From: Paenibacillus sambharensis | GTDB lineage: Bacteria; Bacillota; Bacilli; Paenibacillales; Paenibacillaceae | Reading direction: 5' to 3' | Assembly: GCF_003233845.1 (NCBI RefSeq) | Contig: NZ_QKRB01000044.1 | Span: forward strand, 186,001 to 250,000 | DNA: 64,000 nucleotides | Part shown: positions 16,599 through 29,525 of the stretch, piece by piece | Layout of the letters: every line of letters starts with the position of its first letter | Numbering within the stretch: the first letter of the stretch is position 1 | Position numbers and translations under genes: made by a program | The notes under the pieces: model-generated | What the model was told of the DNA's origin: nothing | What the model saw: only the letters and a program-made list of their open reading frames with translations | Databases searched by the model: none

Positions 16599-17783
16599 AT
16601 GATTCCACAGCACCAGACTGCCCTTGCTTCGGCCGAGGGGCTGCTTAATCGATATCATTCAGGCAATTGTTTCTTTCTGTCATCCCCGCAGGGTACCCTG
16701 CTTACGGAAGGTGAGCTGGCTGTTGTAACAGGAGAGGAGCAGCAGTTTCAAGCCTCGCTGGTGTCACAGAAAGTGAAGATCATATGGGAAGAGTTGAAGC
16801 GGAGCGGATACGACAATCCCATGATAGTCGGCGCCGTTCCCTTTGCTCCCGGTAAGCCTGCCAGGCTGATCGTTCCGGAGAAGGTGTTCTGGGAGGACCG
16901 GACACAGATGGATGCGGATGCGGGCAGCGGGGACCAGCAGTCCCCGGGAACGGTTCTGAAGCTGGAGGAGGAACCATCTCCTGCTGACTATATGGACGGC
17001 GTAGAGAGGGCACTCGGGAAAATAAGAGCCGGCGAGCTGAGCAAGGTGGTCCTGTCCAGAACGCTGCGGCTGACTGCCGCAGCTGACGTCGATCCGGCAC
17101 AGCTGCTGCGGCAGCTGGCTGCGAATCGTTCGGGGAGCTACACATTTGCGGTAGACCTGCCGCATGCTACCTTAATCGGCGCCAGCCCGGAGCTGCTCGT
17201 CTCCCGCAGGGGGAAAATGATGATTACGAATCCGCTGGCAGGCTCGGCGGCCAGAAGCGCCGACCCTGTAGAGGACCAGCGGCGCGCGGCCAGCCTGCTG
17301 ACCTCCGGGAAGGATTTGCATGAGCATGCTGTTGTGGTCGAGGGAATTGTTGAGGCACTGCGTCCATTTTGCCGTACATTGGAAGCCCCGGAGCGGCCAT
17401 CACTCATTCAGACGCCAACGATGTGGCATTTATCCAGTGAAATCAAGGGCGAGCTGCTGGACCCGGCAATTACCTCGCTCGATCTTGCGGCGGCACTGCA
17501 TCCAACACCTGCTGTCTGCGGTGCGCCTACCGAAGCGGCCAGGGAGGCTATTGAGGAAATTGAACCCTTTGACCGCGGATTCTACACAGGCATGGTCGGC
17601 TGGTGCGACTCGAGAGGCGATGGAGAATGGATCGTGACCATCCGCTGCGCGGAGGTGAGCGGCCGTGATCTGCGGCTGTTTGCGGGGGCAGGCATTGTGG
17701 AGGGATCGGAGGCTGCGGCGGAGCTGCAGGAAACCTCCGCTAAGTTTAGAACCATGCTTCATGCCATGGGGCTGGATAATTAG
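16599..17783 (+). CDS. dhbC: Isochorismate synthase DhbC
   Basis: This 394-residue chorismate-binding enzyme converts chorismate to isochorismate, the entry step to 2,3-dihydroxybenzoate. The C-terminal half shows the family core: [12 protein letters not shown] (near 142), [20 protein letters not shown] (near 180), [16 protein letters not shown] (near 236), [15 protein letters not shown] (near 300) and a final IRCAEVSG block. The ATG at 16599 is eight bases after AAAGGGG; an in-frame TTG lies three bases earlier. It follows dhbA after 24 bases and precedes dhbE after 24 bases. Its length matches Bacillus DhbC. Confidence 0.95.
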   Translation: MIPQHQTALASAEGLLNRYHSGNCFFLSSPQGTLLTEGELAVVTGEEQQFQASLVSQKVKIIWEELKRSGYDNPMIVGAVPFAPGKPARLIVPEKVFWEDRTQMDADAGSGDQQSPGTVLKLEEEPSPADYMDGVERALGKIRAGELSKVVLSRTLRLTAAADVDPAQLLRQLAANRSGSYTFAVDLPHATLIGASPELLVSRRGKMMITNPLAGSAARSADPVEDQRRAASLLTSGKDLHEHAVVVEGIVEALRPFCRTLEAPERPSLIQTPTMWHLSSEIKGELLDPAITSLDLAAALHPTPAVCGAPTEAAREAIEEIEPFDRGFYTGMVGWCDSRGDGEWIVTIRCAEVSGRDLRLFAGAGIVEGSEAAAELQETSAKFRTMLHAMGLDN

Positions 17784-17807
17784 AGGGTTACGACAGGAGG
17801 GAAGAAC

Positions 17808-19430
17808 ATGCTGCACAATTGTCCTGACTGGCCGGAAGCAGCAGCGGATTGGTACCGGAAGAACGGTTGCTGGCAGGGGAAGACGTTCGGGGATATGCTC
17901 CGCGAGCGGGCCGTGCTGTATGGGGAGCATACGGCCGTGATCTGCCGGGATGAGCGTTTAAGTTACGAGGATCTGGACGACAGGGTTGACCGGTTGGCCT
18001 TTGGCCTGGGCAAGCTGGGGATTAAGCCGCTGGACCGGGTCGTGGTCCAGCTTCCGAATATTCCGCAGTTTGTAGAAGTCATCTTTGCCTTATTCCGGCT
18101 TGGAGCGGTCCCGGTAATGGCGCTGCCTTCCCATCGCAGCAGCGAAATTACGTATTTCTGCAGGTTTGCAGAGGCAGCTGCTTATGTAATTCCCGATACG
18201 TATGCAGGGTTCGATTACAGGAGGCTGGCTGCGGAAGTCCAGAGGGATGTACCGCATGTACGGGAAGTGATCGTTGCGGGAGAACCGGAAGGCTTTATGA
18301 GCCTTAATGATCTATATAAGGAGTCCGGCAGCCTGCCGGCTGTCCGCTCAGATGATATCGTCTTGTTCCAGCTGTCCGGCGGAAGCACAGGTCTGCCCAA
18401 GCTCATTCCCCGCAGGCATGATGATTATATGTACAGTCTCAAGGCCAGCGTGGAGGTATGCGGGCTGGATCACAACAGTGTTTATCTGGCGGCGCTGCCT
18501 GCTGCGCATAATTTCCCGCTCAGCTCGCCGGGAGTTCTGGGCACGCTGTATGCGGGCGGGACGGTCGTGTTTAGTCCGGGGCCGAGCCCAGATGAGGCAT
18601 TTCCGGTCATCGCGCAGGAGCGTGTTACCATAACGGCGCTTGTCCCGCCCCTTGCCCTTCAGTGGCTTGAGGCAGTGGAGACCAGGCAGGTTGATCTCTC
18701 CAGCTTGCAGATCCTGCAGGTTGGCGGGGCAAAATTCAGCGCGGAAGCCGCCAGGAGGGTCAAGCCGACGCTCGGCTGCACGCTGCAGCAGGTTTTTGGC
18801 ATGGCGGAAGGGCTTGTTAACTATACAAGGCTGGATGACCCTGAGGAGGTCGTCATTCATACGCAGGGCAGACCGATGTCGGTATACGATGAGATTCGCA
18901 TCGTGGACGAGGATGACCACGAGGTGGAGAGGGGCCAGACGGGACAGCTGCTGACGCGCGGACCGTATACGATTCCCGGCTATTATAATGCGGAGGAGCA
19001 TAACGCGAAGGTATTTACCAGCGACGGATTTTACCGCACAGGCGACTTGGCCAGACTGACTCCGCAGGGCAACCTGGTCGTGGAGGGGCGGGTTAAGGAT
19101 CAGATCAACCGCGGAGGCGAGAAGGTAGCGGCTGAAGAAGTCGAAAATCACCTGCTCGCGCACCCTTCCGTTCATGATGCCGCGGTTGTCTCTATGCCAG
19201 ATGCCTTTCTTGGCGAGCGGACATGTGCCTTCGTCATTGCCCGTGAACCGAAGCCTTCGGCCGCTCAGCTCCGGTCATTCATCCGGCAGCGCGGGCTTGC
19301 CGCCTACAAGATTCCTGACCGGGTGGAGTTTATTGATTCGTTCCCGCTCACGCCGTTTGGGAAGGTGAGCAAGAAGGAGCTGCGGAACACGATTAACCAA
19401 CTGATGATGGTATCTGAAGAAAGGAAGTGA
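17808..19430 (+). CDS. dhbE: 2,3-dihydroxybenzoate-AMP ligase DhbE
   Basis: The 540-residue stand-alone adenylation enzyme activates 2,3-dihydroxybenzoate with ATP and loads it on the carrier domain of DhbB. The phosphate-binding loop [14 protein letters not shown] (near 190) is the aryl-acid-ligase variant of the adenylation motif. The later motifs [21 protein letters not shown] and [17 protein letters not shown] follow, and the C-terminal lysine lies in [13 protein letters not shown]. The ATG at 17808 follows AGGAGGG. The gene lies in the dhb order seen in Bacillus subtilis (A-C-E-B-F). Confidence 0.96.
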   Translation: MLHNCPDWPEAAADWYRKNGCWQGKTFGDMLRERAVLYGEHTAVICRDERLSYEDLDDRVDRLAFGLGKLGIKPLDRVVVQLPNIPQFVEVIFALFRLGAVPVMALPSHRSSEITYFCRFAEAAAYVIPDTYAGFDYRRLAAEVQRDVPHVREVIVAGEPEGFMSLNDLYKESGSLPAVRSDDIVLFQLSGGSTGLPKLIPRRHDDYMYSLKASVEVCGLDHNSVYLAALPAAHNFPLSSPGVLGTLYAGGTVVFSPGPSPDEAFPVIAQERVTITALVPPLALQWLEAVETRQVDLSSLQILQVGGAKFSAEAARRVKPTLGCTLQQVFGMAEGLVNYTRLDDPEEVVIHTQGRPMSVYDEIRIVDEDDHEVERGQTGQLLTRGPYTIPGYYNAEEHNAKVFTSDGFYRTGDLARLTPQGNLVVEGRVKDQINRGGEKVAAEEVENHLLAHPSVHDAAVVSMPDAFLGERTCAFVIAREPKPSAAQLRSFIRQRGLAAYKIPDRVEFIDSFPLTPFGKVSKKELRNTINQLMMVSEERK

Positions 19431-19437
19431 GAACCTG

Positions 19438-20361
19438 ATGGCCATTCCAGTTATAAGATCTTATCCGATGCCGCTGGCAGCGGATTTGCCTGCTACGAGG
19501 GTTTCATGGAAGCCCGAGCCCGGCCGGTCGGCGCTGCTCATTCACGATATGCAGAACTATTTTCTGCGGACATTTGAGAAGGATACTTCACCGCTATCGG
19601 ATTTGCTTGTGAACATCCGGGTCTTGAAGGAACGGTGCCGGGAGCTTGGAATACCGGTCATTTACTCTGCACAGCCCGGAGGACAGTCGCTGGAGCAAAG
19701 AGGTCTGCTTCAGGATTTCTGGGGCTCGGGGATACCGGAAGGGGAGGAGCCGGAGAGGATTGTTGACGAGCTTGCTCCCTCCGCCGATGACATTCTGCTG
19801 ACCAAATGGCGCTACAGCGCATTTCAGAAAACAGAGCTGTATGAGCTTCTGCAGGAGCAGGGCCGCGACCAGCTGCTTATTTGCGGGGTATATGCGCATA
19901 TCGGCTGCATGCTGACCGCCTCCGAGGCATTTATGAAGGACATTCAGCCGTTCCTCATCGCAGACAGCGTTGCTGATTTTTCGCAGGAGCATCATGAGAT
20001 GGCGATAACTTATGCAGCTGACCGCTGTGCCGTGGTGATGTCAACCGCGGATCTGCTGGAGACGCTTGGCTTCAAGGCAGCTTCCAAGGCTGATACTGAG
20101 CTTCCGCTTACGGAGGAGAGTATCCGCATGCAGATTGCGGAGCTGCTCCAGATCGCTCCTTCGGAAATTTCGAATGAAGATAATCTCCTGGATTTGGGGC
20201 TCGATTCGATCCGGATTATGAGTCTGGTGGAGAGCTGGCGCCGTGCAGGCATTGAGATTACATTCGTAGAGCTGGCGGAAAACCCGACAATCGCCTACTG
20301 GTGTAGCCTTGTCTGCCAAGCCCGTGAGACCGTGCCCCCTAATGCAGATTATCTATCATGA
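19438..20361 (+). CDS. dhbB: Isochorismatase with aryl carrier domain DhbB
   Basis: The 307-residue protein is bifunctional. Residues of about 30-210 form an isochorismatase hydrolase that removes pyruvate from isochorismate (D37 in [11 protein letters not shown] in TKWRYSAF, C in [11 protein letters not shown]). Residues of about 225-295 form an aryl carrier protein whose [11 protein letters not shown] offers S257 for phosphopantetheine, the site to which DhbE loads dihydroxybenzoate. The start ATG is seven bases after the dhbE stop, with GGAAGTGAG as ribosome site. The length and domain order match Bacillus DhbB. Confidence 0.96.
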   Translation: MAIPVIRSYPMPLAADLPATRVSWKPEPGRSALLIHDMQNYFLRTFEKDTSPLSDLLVNIRVLKERCRELGIPVIYSAQPGGQSLEQRGLLQDFWGSGIPEGEEPERIVDELAPSADDILLTKWRYSAFQKTELYELLQEQGRDQLLICGVYAHIGCMLTASEAFMKDIQPFLIADSVADFSQEHHEMAITYAADRCAVVMSTADLLETLGFKAASKADTELPLTEESIRMQIAELLQIAPSEISNEDNLLDLGLDSIRIMSLVESWRRAGIEITFVELAENPTIAYWCSLVCQARETVPPNADYLS

Positions 20362-20371
20362 GAGGCGGGAT

Positions 20372-23300
20372 ATGGAAATGATTACTGCACAAGCCGTGCG
20401 TTGGCGGTTAACCGGTGCGCAGGCCGGCATTTGGTTTGCGCAGCAGCTGGACCCGGCTAATCCGATATTTAACGCAGGGGAATATGTTGAAATTGAAGGC
20501 GCTGTTGATCCGGGGCGGTTTGAAGCTGCACTGCGGCAGGCTGTTCGGGAGACAGAGGCGCTGCATCTTCGCTTTGGAGAGGATGCGGATGGTCCATGGC
20601 AGACGCTTGAGTCTGCGGCAGATTGGCCGCTGCATAAGCTTGATGTGAGCGCAGAAGACGATCCGCATGGAGCGGCGTTAGCATGGATGCGGGATGATCT
20701 AGCCAGGCCCGTTGACCTTGCATGCGGCCTGCTGTTTGCGGAGGCATTGTTCAAGGTGGCGGAGGACCGGTATATCTGGTACCAGCGCATTCATCATCTC
20801 GTCATGGACGGCTACGGCTTTGCTCTAATTGCACAGAGGGTGGCAGCGCTGTATACGGCGATGATGAGTGGCACTTCTCTCACGAGAGGCGGATTCGGTT
20901 CCCTGCACCGTGTAGTAGAAGAGGATGCGGCGTACCGCTCATCGGCAAAATACGGGCAGGACCGCGAGTTTTGGCTGCAGCGGTTTCAAGACCGGCCGGA
21001 GGTGGTGAGCTTAGCGGAACGTGCTCCCCGGACCTCGGACAGCTTTATCCGCCAGAGCGGGCATGTATCTGTTCAAAGCGTCCGCCGCCTGACGGAGCTG
21101 GCTGGCCGCGCAGGGGCAGGCTGGCATGATGCCGTGACTGCGGCGACGGCCATCTATATGCACCGCATGACAGGAATGCAGGATGTGGTGCTTGGCCTGC
21201 CGATGATGGGAAGAATGGGCTCCGCCTCGGTCAACATACCGGGAATGGTTATGAATATCGTACCGCTGCGGCTGAGGGTTCTTTCTGATAGGAGTGTTGG
21301 TGACCTGATCAGGCAGGTGTCCGGTGAAATCCGTGAAGCAAGACGGCATCAGAAATACAGGCATGAGGAAATCAGACGCGATCTCAAGCTGCTTGGAGAC
21401 AACCATCGGCTGTTTGGCCCGATGGTCAACGTGATGCCGTTTCGCAGCGGACTAAGCTTTGCGGAGCATCACGGTGTTACGCACAATTTGTCAGCAGGCC
21501 CGGTTGATGATCTGTCCATTCATGTGTATGACCGGCTGGACGGGGAGCGGGTCCGGATCGATATGGATGCGAATCCAGCGGTGTACAGCAGGGAAGAAGC
21601 TGCAGCACATCACAGCCGGCTGCTGCGTTTGCTGGAAGCGGTCTCCTGCGCGGAAGCTGCGGCCACCTTGGGCAGCATCGATTTCCTGCCGGCTTGGGAA
21701 CGTGAGCTGGTGCTCCATACCTGGAACGAGACGGAACGGGAGCTGCCGGCTGTGTCTGTCTCCCGCTTGGTTGAAGCACAGGCTCTGCGGACACCTGATT
21801 CCGATGCCGTGATTTGCCGGGAAGGCGTACTCAGCTACAGGGAGCTGAATGAGCGGGCCAACCGGCTGGCGCATCTGCTGAAGAAACAGGGAATCGGGGC
21901 AGAGAAGCTGGTCGCTCTGGCTATGCCGAGATCGGCTGACTTAATAATAAGTATGCTTGCCGTCATGAAATGCGGGGCGGCTTACGTGCCGCTCGATCTG
22001 GATTACCCGCAAGATCGTGTAGCCTATATGCTGGAGCATGCCAATCCGTCATGTGTTCTAACAACCTCGCATTTGGCTCAGCGCCTGCCTGGAGCAGATC
22101 AGATACCGCAGGTTGTTCTTGATGACAGCGGTACGGAGGAGGCCTTACTGGCTGAACAGCACACGGAGCTTCTATTAGAGGAGGGAAATAGCGGACGCTC
22201 ATTGCTACATCCTGCTTATGTGATCTATACATCCGGATCGACGGGGAAGCCGAAAGGTGTCGTCGTTCCCGTGCAGGGCCTGCTTAATTTCCTGTTGTCG
22301 ATGAAGGACCGTTTTGCCTTAAGCAGCCAGGACCGGCTCCTCGCCGTGACGACCGTCGCATTCGATATATCCGCATTAGAAATATTCCTTCCGCTTCTGA
22401 GCGGTGCAGCGGTCGTGCTCGCGGACAAGGAAGCTGTGCTGGACCCGCCTGCTCTTGCGGCGATGCTGGCTGAGCAGGGCATTACGGTCATGCAGGCAAC
22501 GCCGGCGCTATGGCACAGCCTCTTGACCAATCAGCCGGGAAGCCTGCGCAAGTTGCGGGTATTAGTCGGCGGAGAAGCGCTGCCGGGACATCTTCTGCAT
22601 GCCCTTCATGCTTGCGAATGCGAGGTTACGAATTTATACGGCCCGACGGAGACAACCGTGTGGTCTACAGCTGCAGCAATTGGACCTGGCCATGAAGGCG
22701 CACCTACCATCGGCAAGCCGATATGGAATACGCAGATCTATATTCTGGATGGCGGCCTGCAGCCGGTCCCGCCGGGAATTACGGGCGACTTGTATATTGC
22801 CGGAACTGGGCTGGCCAGAGGATATTTGGGCAGGCCGGATTTGACAGCTGAACGGTTTGTAGCCGATCCCTTCGGCCCTCCGGGAGCCCGTATGTACCGC
22901 ACCGGAGATATTGCCCGCTGGCTGGAGGACGGTTCGCTGGACTATATCGGCCGGGCCGACCATCAGGTCAAGGTTCGCGGCTTCCGCATTGAACTAGGGG
23001 AAATCGAAGCCGTATTAATCCGTCACCCTGATGTGAGCCGGGCGGCGGTGATCGTCCGTGAAGACGAGGCGGGGGATAAGCGGCTTGTTGCTTATGTGGC
23101 CTCTGCTTCATCTGCGTGTGCAGGGGCTTCGGAGCTTAGGGATTTTGTGCGGAAGACGCTTCCGGAGTATATGGTGCCGTCGGCTGTCGTACAGCTTCCG
23201 GAGCTTCCGCTTACACCGAATGGCAAGCTGGACCGCAAGGCGCTCCCGGCACCGGGACCGTCGCTTGCTCTCTCGGGCCGTGATCCAAGGACGCCGCAGG

Positions 23301-26300
23301 AAGCCATTCTGTGTGATTTGTTCGCAGAGGTGCTGTCGCTTCCACGTGCAGGCATCGACGACAGCTTCTTCGAGCTTGGAGGCCACTCCCTGCTGGCTGC
23401 CCGTCTGATGAGCCGTATACGGGAGGTCCTGGGGGTAGAGCTTGGAATCAGCCACCTGTTTGATGCCCCCAGCGTGTCCGGACTTGCCCGGCGGCTGGAT
23501 CAGGCGAGAGCTGCTAGACCGCCGCTCTTACCATATGAGAGGCCAGAAGTGATTCCACTTTCCCTGGCGCAGCGCAGGCTGTGGTTCCTCCACTGTCTGG
23601 AAGGGCCCAGCCCGACCTATAACATCCCGCTGGTCATAACCATGTCAGGGGCACTCAATCTGGGAGCCCTTCAGGCCGCGCTTGGTGATGTGGTACAGCG
23701 TCATGAGATGCTGCGGACGCTGTTCCCAGAAGCCAAAGGAACTGCGAGCCAGCTGATCCTGAATGAGACGGAGGCTGTGCCGGAGCTGAAGATTATGCAC
23801 ATAGAGGAGGGTGAGCTGGAGGAGCGGCTAACTGAGGCGGCAGGCTACTGCTTCGATCTGGCATCGGAGCCTGCTTTCCGCGCTGAGCTGTTCGTAAAGG
23901 GGGAGAAGGAGCATGTTCTGCTGCTGCTCCTGCACCATATAGCCGGCGACGGCTGGTCCTTGAATCCGTTATGCCATGACCTGTCTTCCGCCTATGCATC
24001 CAGGTGCCGGGGAGAGGCGCCGGAGTGGGAGCCGCTTCCGGTGCAGTATGCGGACTATGCGCTGTGGCAGCAGCAGTGGCTGGACAGCGGAAACGATGAA
24101 GACAGCCTGTATGCCAATCAGCTTGCTTACTGGCGCAAGGCGCTTGAGAATCTGCCGGAGCAGCTGGAGCTTCCTGTGGACAGCCAGCTTGCTTCTCTGG
24201 CGGAGGGCAGCAGCCGGGGCGGCACGGTGGACGTGCACATTCACCCAGAGCTTCATGGTCGTCTGGCGGAGCTTGCGAAGAAGCATCATGTCAGCTTGTT
24301 TATGGTGCTTCAATCCGCACTGGCCGCTCTGCTGACAAGGCTTGGCGCCGGTACCGATATCCCGATTGGCTGCCCCATTGCGGGACGCAATGACGATGCA
24401 ATGAACGAGCTTATCGGCTTCTTCGTCAATACGCTGGTGCTCCGTACGGATACATCAGGAGATCCGTCATTTGGCCAGCTGCTTGACCGGGTCCGCAAGG
24501 TCAATCTGGACGCGTATGAGCATCAGGATATTCCCTTCGACCGCCTTGTTGAGGTGCTTAATCCTGCCAGGGCCAAAGGACGGAACCCCCTGTTCCAGAT
24601 CATGCTGGCGTTTCAGAGCACGCCGGATGCTGTTATGGATATGCCGGGCTTGGCAGCGGACGTCAAGCTCCGTGCGTCAGGCTCGGCCAAGTTCGATCTG
24701 ACCCTTGAGCTTAGCGAACGGCGGGGAGAGGGCGGAGCACCAGAGGGAGTGGAAGGGCTGTTTGAATACAGAGCCGACTTGTTCAAGAGGAGCTCGATGG
24801 AGCGTCTATCCTCGCGGCTGGTCCAGCTTCTGGAGGCCGTTGTCCAGCATCCTGATCAACCGATTGGCCGCCTAGACCTGCTTCTGCCGGAGGAGCGTGC
24901 CCGCTTGGAAGACAGCAGAACAGAGATGCCAGGGCCAGTTCCCGACAAATGTTTGCCCGAGCTGTTTGAATATCAGGCGTCGCTTCATGCGGATGCGGTG
25001 GCGGTCACCTGCGAGGAGGCATCGCTCCGTTACAGTGAACTGAACGAACAAGCCAACCGGCTCGCACATCTGCTTGCTGCGCAGGGTATAGGGCCTGAGC
25101 AGATTGTGGCGCTGGCGATGCCGCGGTCACTCGATATGGCGGTTGCGCTGCTGGCGGTTATCAAAGCAGGAGCCTGCTATCTGCCCCTTGATCCATCCTA
25201 TCCGCAAGACCGTCTTGCCTATATGCTGGACGACGCTGCGCCCGCCTGTATTCTGACAGTCCGCAGCGCCATGTCGGCGGCAGCGGATGCGGGTAACACG
25301 CCTGTCATTATGCTGGATGATCCGGATACAGAGCAGGCCTTAAGCTGTCAGCCTGCATCCAACCTGACTAATGGGGAGCGTACAGCGCCTCTGCTGCCGC
25401 AGCACCCGGCCTATATCATCTACACCTCGGGCTCGACAGGCAAGCCGAAGGGTGTGGTCATTCCGCATCAGAACGTCGTCCGGCTGTTCCGTGCGACGGA
25501 TGCGTGGTATGGCTTCCATTCCAACGATGTATGGACCCTGTTCCATTCCTATGCATTTGATTTTTCCGTGTGGGAGCTGTGGGGGGCGCTGCTGTATGGG
25601 GGAAGGCTCGTTGTTGTCCCGTATTCGGTGAGCCGATCGCCGGATGAATTTCTGAAGCTGCTCGCCCGGGAGAAGGTAACGGTTCTGAATCAGACACCGT
25701 CGGCATTCTACCAGCTGATGCAGGCTGACCGGGATAACCCGGAGGCGGGCCAAGAGCTTGCTCTGCGCTACTGTATATTCGGCGGGGAAGCACTTGAGCT
25801 GAGCCGGCTGGAAGACTGGTATTCTCGCCACGCGGATCATGCGCCGAGGCTGGTCAATATGTACGGAATAACGGAAACAACCGTTCATGTCAGCTATATC
25901 GCGCTTGACCGGGATCATGCGGCGAAGGGAAGCGCCAGCCTTATCGGCTGCAGTATCCCCGACCTTCGTGTCTACGTGCTGGATAACTACCTGCAGCCTG
26001 TGCCGACAGGGGTTGTCGGGGAGATGTATGTTGCCGGAGCAGGACTTGCCCGCGGGTACTGGAACCGGCCGGGGTTTACCGCTGAGCGCTTTGTCGCAGA
26101 TCCGTACGGCGAGCCCGGCAGCCGGATGTACCGCACAGGCGACCTTGCCAGACTGTTAGAAGATGGCACATTCGATTACATCGGCCGTGCGGATCATCAG
26201 GTGAAGATTCGCGGCTTCCGAATCGAACTGGGCGAGATTGAGGCAGCCGCTGCAAGGCATGAAGCCGTGGCACAAGCGGCGGTCATTGTCCGGGAGGATC

Positions 26301-27583
26301 AGCCGGGAGATAAGCGTCTGACGGCTTACGTCGTGCCGGCAGCTGGAGCGGCTGTGGAAGGAAGCGAGCTTAAGCGCTTCGTTGGCCGTTTTGTACCGGA
26401 TTATATGGTTCCTTCCGCCGTTGTGGAGATGGACCAGCTGCCGCTTACGCCTAATGGCAAGCTGGACCGCAAGGCGCTTCCGGCTCCCGATTTGTCAGGG
26501 GAAGTGTCAGGGAGAGGGCCGCGCACTCCGCAGGAGGAAATTCTGTGCGACCTGTTTGCCGAAGTACTGGGCCTGCCCCGTGTGGGTATTGATGACAGCT
26601 TCTTCGACCTGGGCGGTCATTCGCTGCTTGCGATTCAGCTTATCAATGGCATACGTGAAGCGTTAGGTGTGGAGCCGGGAATCGGCATATTATTCGAAGC
26701 CCAGAGTGTAGCCGCGCTTGCCGAGCGGCTGGAGATGGGAACGGGCCAGGCATCACTCAATATCCTGCTGCCGTTCCGTACGCAAGGGAAGCGTTCCCCA
26801 ATATTCTGTGTTCATCCTGCTGGGGGACTCAGCTGGTGTTATTCCGGGCTGATGAAATACCTGGGTCCCGACTATCCTCTCTACGGCATCCAGGCCCGGG
26901 GCATTGGGGAGGAGCAGGGCCTGCCGCAATCGCTGGATGAGATGGCCGCAGATTATATCCGGCATATCCGTACCGTGCAGCCGGCAGGGCCTTATTATCT
27001 GCTGGGCTGGTCACTGGGAGGCAATGTGATTCAGGCGATGGCGGCCCAGCTGGAGCAGCAGGGCGAGGAGGTAGCGCTGCTGGTCATGCTGGATGCTTAC
27101 CCGAATCACTACCTGCCGATCCGGGCTACACCGGACGAACAGGAGGTTCTGGCTGCGCTGCTCGCACTGGGAGGCTATGACCCGGATATGGTAGGGGATG
27201 GACCGCTGAATTTGGAGGCTGTCATTAAACTCCTTCGCAGTCACAGCAGTGCGCTTGCCAGCCTGGATGAGGCCACCATTGTGAAGATGAGAGATACGTA
27301 TGCCAACTCTGTCCGGATTCTGCTCAAGTATGCCCCGGGGAGGTCCCGAGGAGATGTGCTGTTCTTCCGCTCAACCCTCATACCCGACTGGTTCACGCCG
27401 ATCTATCCTGACGCATGGGATCCTTACGTTGAAGGAAGGATCGAACACTACGATATGGCCTGCAAGCATAAGGATTTATGCCAGCCGGAGCCGCTTGCGG
27501 AGATCGGCCGGATCCTGGCAGGAAAGCTGCAGGAGATGTATGAAGGCAAACAATCTAACATGCGGGAGGTTAGCAATCGATGA
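20372..27583 (+). CDS. dhbF: Bacillibactin synthetase DhbF (dimodular NRPS with thioesterase)
   Basis: The 2403-residue synthetase starts at the ATG at 20372, ten bases after dhbB; a longer frame reaches back into dhbB. The domains are: condensation 1 (about 10-440, HHLVMDG), adenylation 1 (about 460-960, [11 protein letters not shown] near 618), carrier 1 ([11 protein letters not shown] near 1000), condensation 2 (about 1050-1490, HHIAGDG), adenylation 2 (about 1530-2035), carrier 2 ([11 protein letters not shown] near 2078), and thioesterase (about 2130-2395, GWSLGG near 2210). Pocket residues read by eye give DILQVGLVWK for module 1, a glycine code, and DFWNIGMVHK for module 2, the threonine code. 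With DHB from DhbE/DhbB this predicts the cyclic trimer (DHB-Gly-Thr)3, bacillibactin. It overlaps mbtH by four bases. Confidence 0.96.
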   Translation: MEMITAQAVRWRLTGAQAGIWFAQQLDPANPIFNAGEYVEIEGAVDPGRFEAALRQAVRETEALHLRFGEDADGPWQTLESAADWPLHKLDVSAEDDPHGAALAWMRDDLARPVDLACGLLFAEALFKVAEDRYIWYQRIHHLVMDGYGFALIAQRVAALYTAMMSGTSLTRGGFGSLHRVVEEDAAYRSSAKYGQDREFWLQRFQDRPEVVSLAERAPRTSDSFIRQSGHVSVQSVRRLTELAGRAGAGWHDAVTAATAIYMHRMTGMQDVVLGLPMMGRMGSASVNIPGMVMNIVPLRLRVLSDRSVGDLIRQVSGEIREARRHQKYRHEEIRRDLKLLGDNHRLFGPMVNVMPFRSGLSFAEHHGVTHNLSAGPVDDLSIHVYDRLDGERVRIDMDANPAVYSREEAAAHHSRLLRLLEAVSCAEAAATLGSIDFLPAWERELVLHTWNETERELPAVSVSRLVEAQALRTPDSDAVICREGVLSYRELNERANRLAHLLKKQGIGAEKLVALAMPRSADLIISMLAVMKCGAAYVPLDLDYPQDRVAYMLEHANPSCVLTTSHLAQRLPGADQIPQVVLDDSGTEEALLAEQHTELLLEEGNSGRSLLHPAYVIYTSGSTGKPKGVVVPVQGLLNFLLSMKDRFALSSQDRLLAVTTVAFDISALEIFLPLLSGAAVVLADKEAVLDPPALAAMLAEQGITVMQATPALWHSLLTNQPGSLRKLRVLVGGEALPGHLLHALHACECEVTNLYGPTETTVWSTAAAIGPGHEGAPTIGKPIWNTQIYILDGGLQPVPPGITGDLYIAGTGLARGYLGRPDLTAERFVADPFGPPGARMYRTGDIARWLEDGSLDYIGRADHQVKVRGFRIELGEIEAVLIRHPDVSRAAVIVREDEAGDKRLVAYVASASSACAGASELRDFVRKTLPEYMVPSAVVQLPELPLTPNGKLDRKALPAPGPSLALSGRDPRTPQEAILCDLFAEVLSLPRAGIDDSFFELGGHSLLAARLMSRIREVLGVELGISHLFDAPSVSGLARRLDQARAARPPLLPYERPEVIPLSLAQRRLWFLHCLEGPSPTYNIPLVITMSGALNLGALQAALGDVVQRHEMLRTLFPEAKGTASQLILNETEAVPELKIMHIEEGELEERLTEAAGYCFDLASEPAFRAELFVKGEKEHVLLLLLHHIAGDGWSLNPLCHDLSSAYASRCRGEAPEWEPLPVQYADYALWQQQWLDSGNDEDSLYANQLAYWRKALENLPEQLELPVDSQLASLAEGSSRGGTVDVHIHPELHGRLAELAKKHHVSLFMVLQSALAALLTRLGAGTDIPIGCPIAGRNDDAMNELIGFFVNTLVLRTDTSGDPSFGQLLDRVRKVNLDAYEHQDIPFDRLVEVLNPARAKGRNPLFQIMLAFQSTPDAVMDMPGLAADVKLRASGSAKFDLTLELSERRGEGGAPEGVEGLFEYRADLFKRSSMERLSSRLVQLLEAVVQHPDQPIGRLDLLLPEERARLEDSRTEMPGPVPDKCLPELFEYQASLHADAVAVTCEEASLRYSELNEQANRLAHLLAAQGIGPEQIVALAMPRSLDMAVALLAVIKAGACYLPLDPSYPQDRLAYMLDDAAPACILTVRSAMSAAADAGNTPVIMLDDPDTEQALSCQPASNLTNGERTAPLLPQHPAYIIYTSGSTGKPKGVVIPHQNVVRLFRATDAWYGFHSNDVWTLFHSYAFDFSVWELWGALLYGGRLVVVPYSVSRSPDEFLKLLAREKVTVLNQTPSAFYQLMQADRDNPEAGQELALRYCIFGGEALELSRLEDWYSRHADHAPRLVNMYGITETTVHVSYIALDRDHAAKGSASLIGCSIPDLRVYVLDNYLQPVPTGVVGEMYVAGAGLARGYWNRPGFTAERFVADPYGEPGSRMYRTGDLARLLEDGTFDYIGRADHQVKIRGFRIELGEIEAAAARHEAVAQAAVIVREDQPGDKRLTAYVVPAAGAAVEGSELKRFVGRFVPDYMVPSAVVEMDQLPLTPNGKLDRKALPAPDLSGEVSGRGPRTPQEEILCDLFAEVLGLPRVGIDDSFFDLGGHSLLAIQLINGIREALGVEPGIGILFEAQSVAALAERLEMGTGQASLNILLPFRTQGKRSPIFCVHPAGGLSWCYSGLMKYLGPDYPLYGIQARGIGEEQGLPQSLDEMAADYIRHIRTVQPAGPYYLLGWSLGGNVIQAMAAQLEQQGEEVALLVMLDAYPNHYLPIRATPDEQEVLAALLALGGYDPDMVGDGPLNLEAVIKLLRSHSSALASLDEATIVKMRDTYANSVRILLKYAPGRSRGDVLFFRSTLIPDWFTPIYPDAWDPYVEGRIEHYDMACKHKDLCQPEPLAEIGRILAGKLQEMYEGKQSNMREVSNR

Positions 27584-27804
27584 GCAATCCTTTTGAAAAT
27601 CCGGAAGGTTCATACCACGTGCTGGTGAATGAAGAGGGTCAATTCTCACTCTGGCCTTCCTTCATTGGGGTGCCTCAAGGGTGGAAAATCGTCTGCGAGC
27701 GCCAAAGCCGCCAGGCTAGCCTGGACTTCATTAATGCGGGCTGGACTGACATGAGGCCGAACAGTATTCGGCCATTGGAGAGTGCCGGTGAACGCAGGGG
27801 ATGA
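27580..27804 (+). CDS. MbtH-like NRPS accessory protein
   Basis: The 74-residue protein is a full MbtH domain with the invariant NxExQxSLWP ([10 protein letters not shown], about 17-26), VPQGW, and [11 protein letters not shown] near the end. MbtH proteins bind adenylation domains and help them fold and work. Its ATG overlaps the dhbF stop (ATGA), and its own stop overlaps the transporter start. Translation is therefore probably coupled and the protein should partner DhbF. Confidence 0.95.
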   Translation: MSNPFENPEGSYHVLVNEEGQFSLWPSFIGVPQGWKIVCERQSRQASLDFINAGWTDMRPNSIRPLESAGERRG

Positions 27805-29216
27805 TGAACCGTCCGCTGTCTCCGAGGGTCGTAGTCGGTATTGTATATGTTATTGCGATGTTCATGGTCTCCATGGATGCGACGATTGTGAATGTCGCCC
27901 TGGTGACGATCAGTGAGGAACTGCAGGCGCCTGCCTCCCACATGGGAACCATCAATGTTGGATACCTCGTCAGTCTGGCGTTATGCCTGCCGGTTTCCGG
28001 ATGGCTTGGGGACCGGTTCGGCACCAAGCGTGTCTTCCTGCTCGCACTGGGGACGTTTACGCTTGCTTCGGTATTATGCGGCATTGCCGGTAATTTAACT
28101 GAGCTGAACCTGGCCCGGATGCTTCAAGGCGCAGCAGGCGGGCTGCTGACCCCTGTCGGTATGGCGATATTATTCCGGACGTTTCCGGCTCATGAACGGC
28201 CGAGAATATCCAGAATCCTGATCATTCCCATTGCGCTTGCGCCTGCGATGGGGCCGGTAATCGGCGGGTTTCTGGTTGAAGCTATCTCCTGGCGCTGGGC
28301 CTTCTATGTGAATTTGCCATTTGGCTGCTTTGCTCTGCTGTTCGGCCTTGTGTTTCTGAAGGAGCACAAGGCTGACAGCCTGCGCCGGCTTGACTGGCGG
28401 GGTCTGCTGCTTAGTACGCCGGGGTTTGCCATGCTCATGTATGCTCTGACGCAGGGTTCAGTCAGAGGCTGGGACACACCGGCCATTGCCGTGACGGGCC
28501 TGAGCGGAGTTCTGCTGCTGATCTTGTTCGTCACTATCGAGCTGCGGACGAAGCAGCCCATGCTTGAAGTGCGCTTGTTCTCAGACCGCCTGTTCAGAAC
28601 GATGGGCCTGAACGCCTTCTTCGTCTCAGCGGGACTGCTCGGCATGCTGTACGTGTTTCCGCTGATGTATCAGGATGCGTTTGACGCGTCGGCACTGGAG
28701 GCTGGACTTACGACATTTCCCGAGGCGCTCGGTCTGATGGTCTCGTCACAGTTTGTACCGTGGTTCTTGAAGAGGCTCGGCCCCAGGCGGATGGTGAGCA
28801 TTGCCCTGCTGTCTGCTATTGTGATGTTTCTGCTGCTCAGCCTGGTTCAGCAGGATACGAATCCATGGCTGATCCGCATGCTGCTGTTTTGTACCGGCTT
28901 CTTTCTGGGGAATGCGGTCGGGGTCATTCAGGCCACTGCTTTCACGGGAATCCCGCCTGTATCCATGGGCCAGGCATCGACCTTGTTTCAAGTGCAGAAC
29001 CGACTGGGCTCTGCGCTTGGCGTCGCAATTCTAAGCAGTATCATCGCGGGCTTCGGTACGAATGCTTCCGGCGGGGAAGCGTTCTCGTATAAGCTGGCGC
29101 TGCTTGTGTCAACAGGCTTCCTGCTGGTCGCGCTGCTGTTCGCCCGCCGCATTCATGATACAGACGCTGCGGCAGTGCTGCGCAAGCCTGAGCCTGCGAA
29201 GAAGATGACCGCTTAA
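27801..29216 (+). CDS. MFS transporter, DHA2 (EmrB/QacA) family, probable siderophore exporter
   Basis: The 471-residue membrane protein has about 14 helices, the number typical of the DHA2 drug:proton antiporter family. Helix 1 carries [14 protein letters not shown] (motif D1), the 2-3 loop has [14 protein letters not shown] (motif A), and [23 protein letters not shown] is the antiporter motif C region near 150. Its start (ATGATG at 27801) overlaps the mbtH stop. As the last gene of the dhb operon it is the obvious candidate to export bacillibactin; this is an inference from position, since the family mostly handles drugs. Bacillus subtilis exports bacillibactin with an MFS protein (YmfD/YmfE) encoded elsewhere. 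Confidence 0.9.
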   Translation: MMNRPLSPRVVVGIVYVIAMFMVSMDATIVNVALVTISEELQAPASHMGTINVGYLVSLALCLPVSGWLGDRFGTKRVFLLALGTFTLASVLCGIAGNLTELNLARMLQGAAGGLLTPVGMAILFRTFPAHERPRISRILIIPIALAPAMGPVIGGFLVEAISWRWAFYVNLPFGCFALLFGLVFLKEHKADSLRRLDWRGLLLSTPGFAMLMYALTQGSVRGWDTPAIAVTGLSGVLLLILFVTIELRTKQPMLEVRLFSDRLFRTMGLNAFFVSAGLLGMLYVFPLMYQDAFDASALEAGLTTFPEALGLMVSSQFVPWFLKRLGPRRMVSIALLSAIVMFLLLSLVQQDTNPWLIRMLLFCTGFFLGNAVGVIQATAFTGIPPVSMGQASTLFQVQNRLGSALGVAILSSIIAGFGTNASGGEAFSYKLALLVSTGFLLVALLFARRIHDTDAAAVLRKPEPAKKMTA

Positions 29217-29383
29217 GGAATCCGGCCAGACGGTGGCCGAAGGGTGGCTGCAGTGGCAGCCGGAGTTGCAGTTGCAGTAACAGTCGCGCATTTGCACTCG
29301 CGCCCGCAGCTGTATCCGCAACCGCACCTGCTATCAGGAATGCCCCATCCACACTTTTCTGTCATTGTAGACAGCAATAGCTG

Positions 29384-29437
29384 CACGCCGGTCTGGTTTC
29401 GCCCGATTTCGGGTGTGACCAGGCCGGCGTGTTTTTT
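29384..29437 (+). terminator. Strong terminator of the dhb operon
   Basis: CACGCCGGTCTGGT pairs with ACCAGGCCGGCGTG over 14 positions (one G-T), with a small inner hairpin (CCCGATTTCGGG) in the loop, followed by TTTTTT. It lies 168 bases after the transporter stop. Confidence 0.88.
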
Positions 29438-29525
29438 GGTGGCTTGGTTGGACGTGCCGTTTGATTGGACGTGCCTCGGTCATTACCTCGTCGTGTCTCG
29501 GCGAGAGGCCCGCCGCTGCTGTGCA

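Noticed and set aside
18348-19175. 275-codon minus-strand frame inside dhbE
   Set aside because: It is the shadow of a fully recognised adenylation enzyme.
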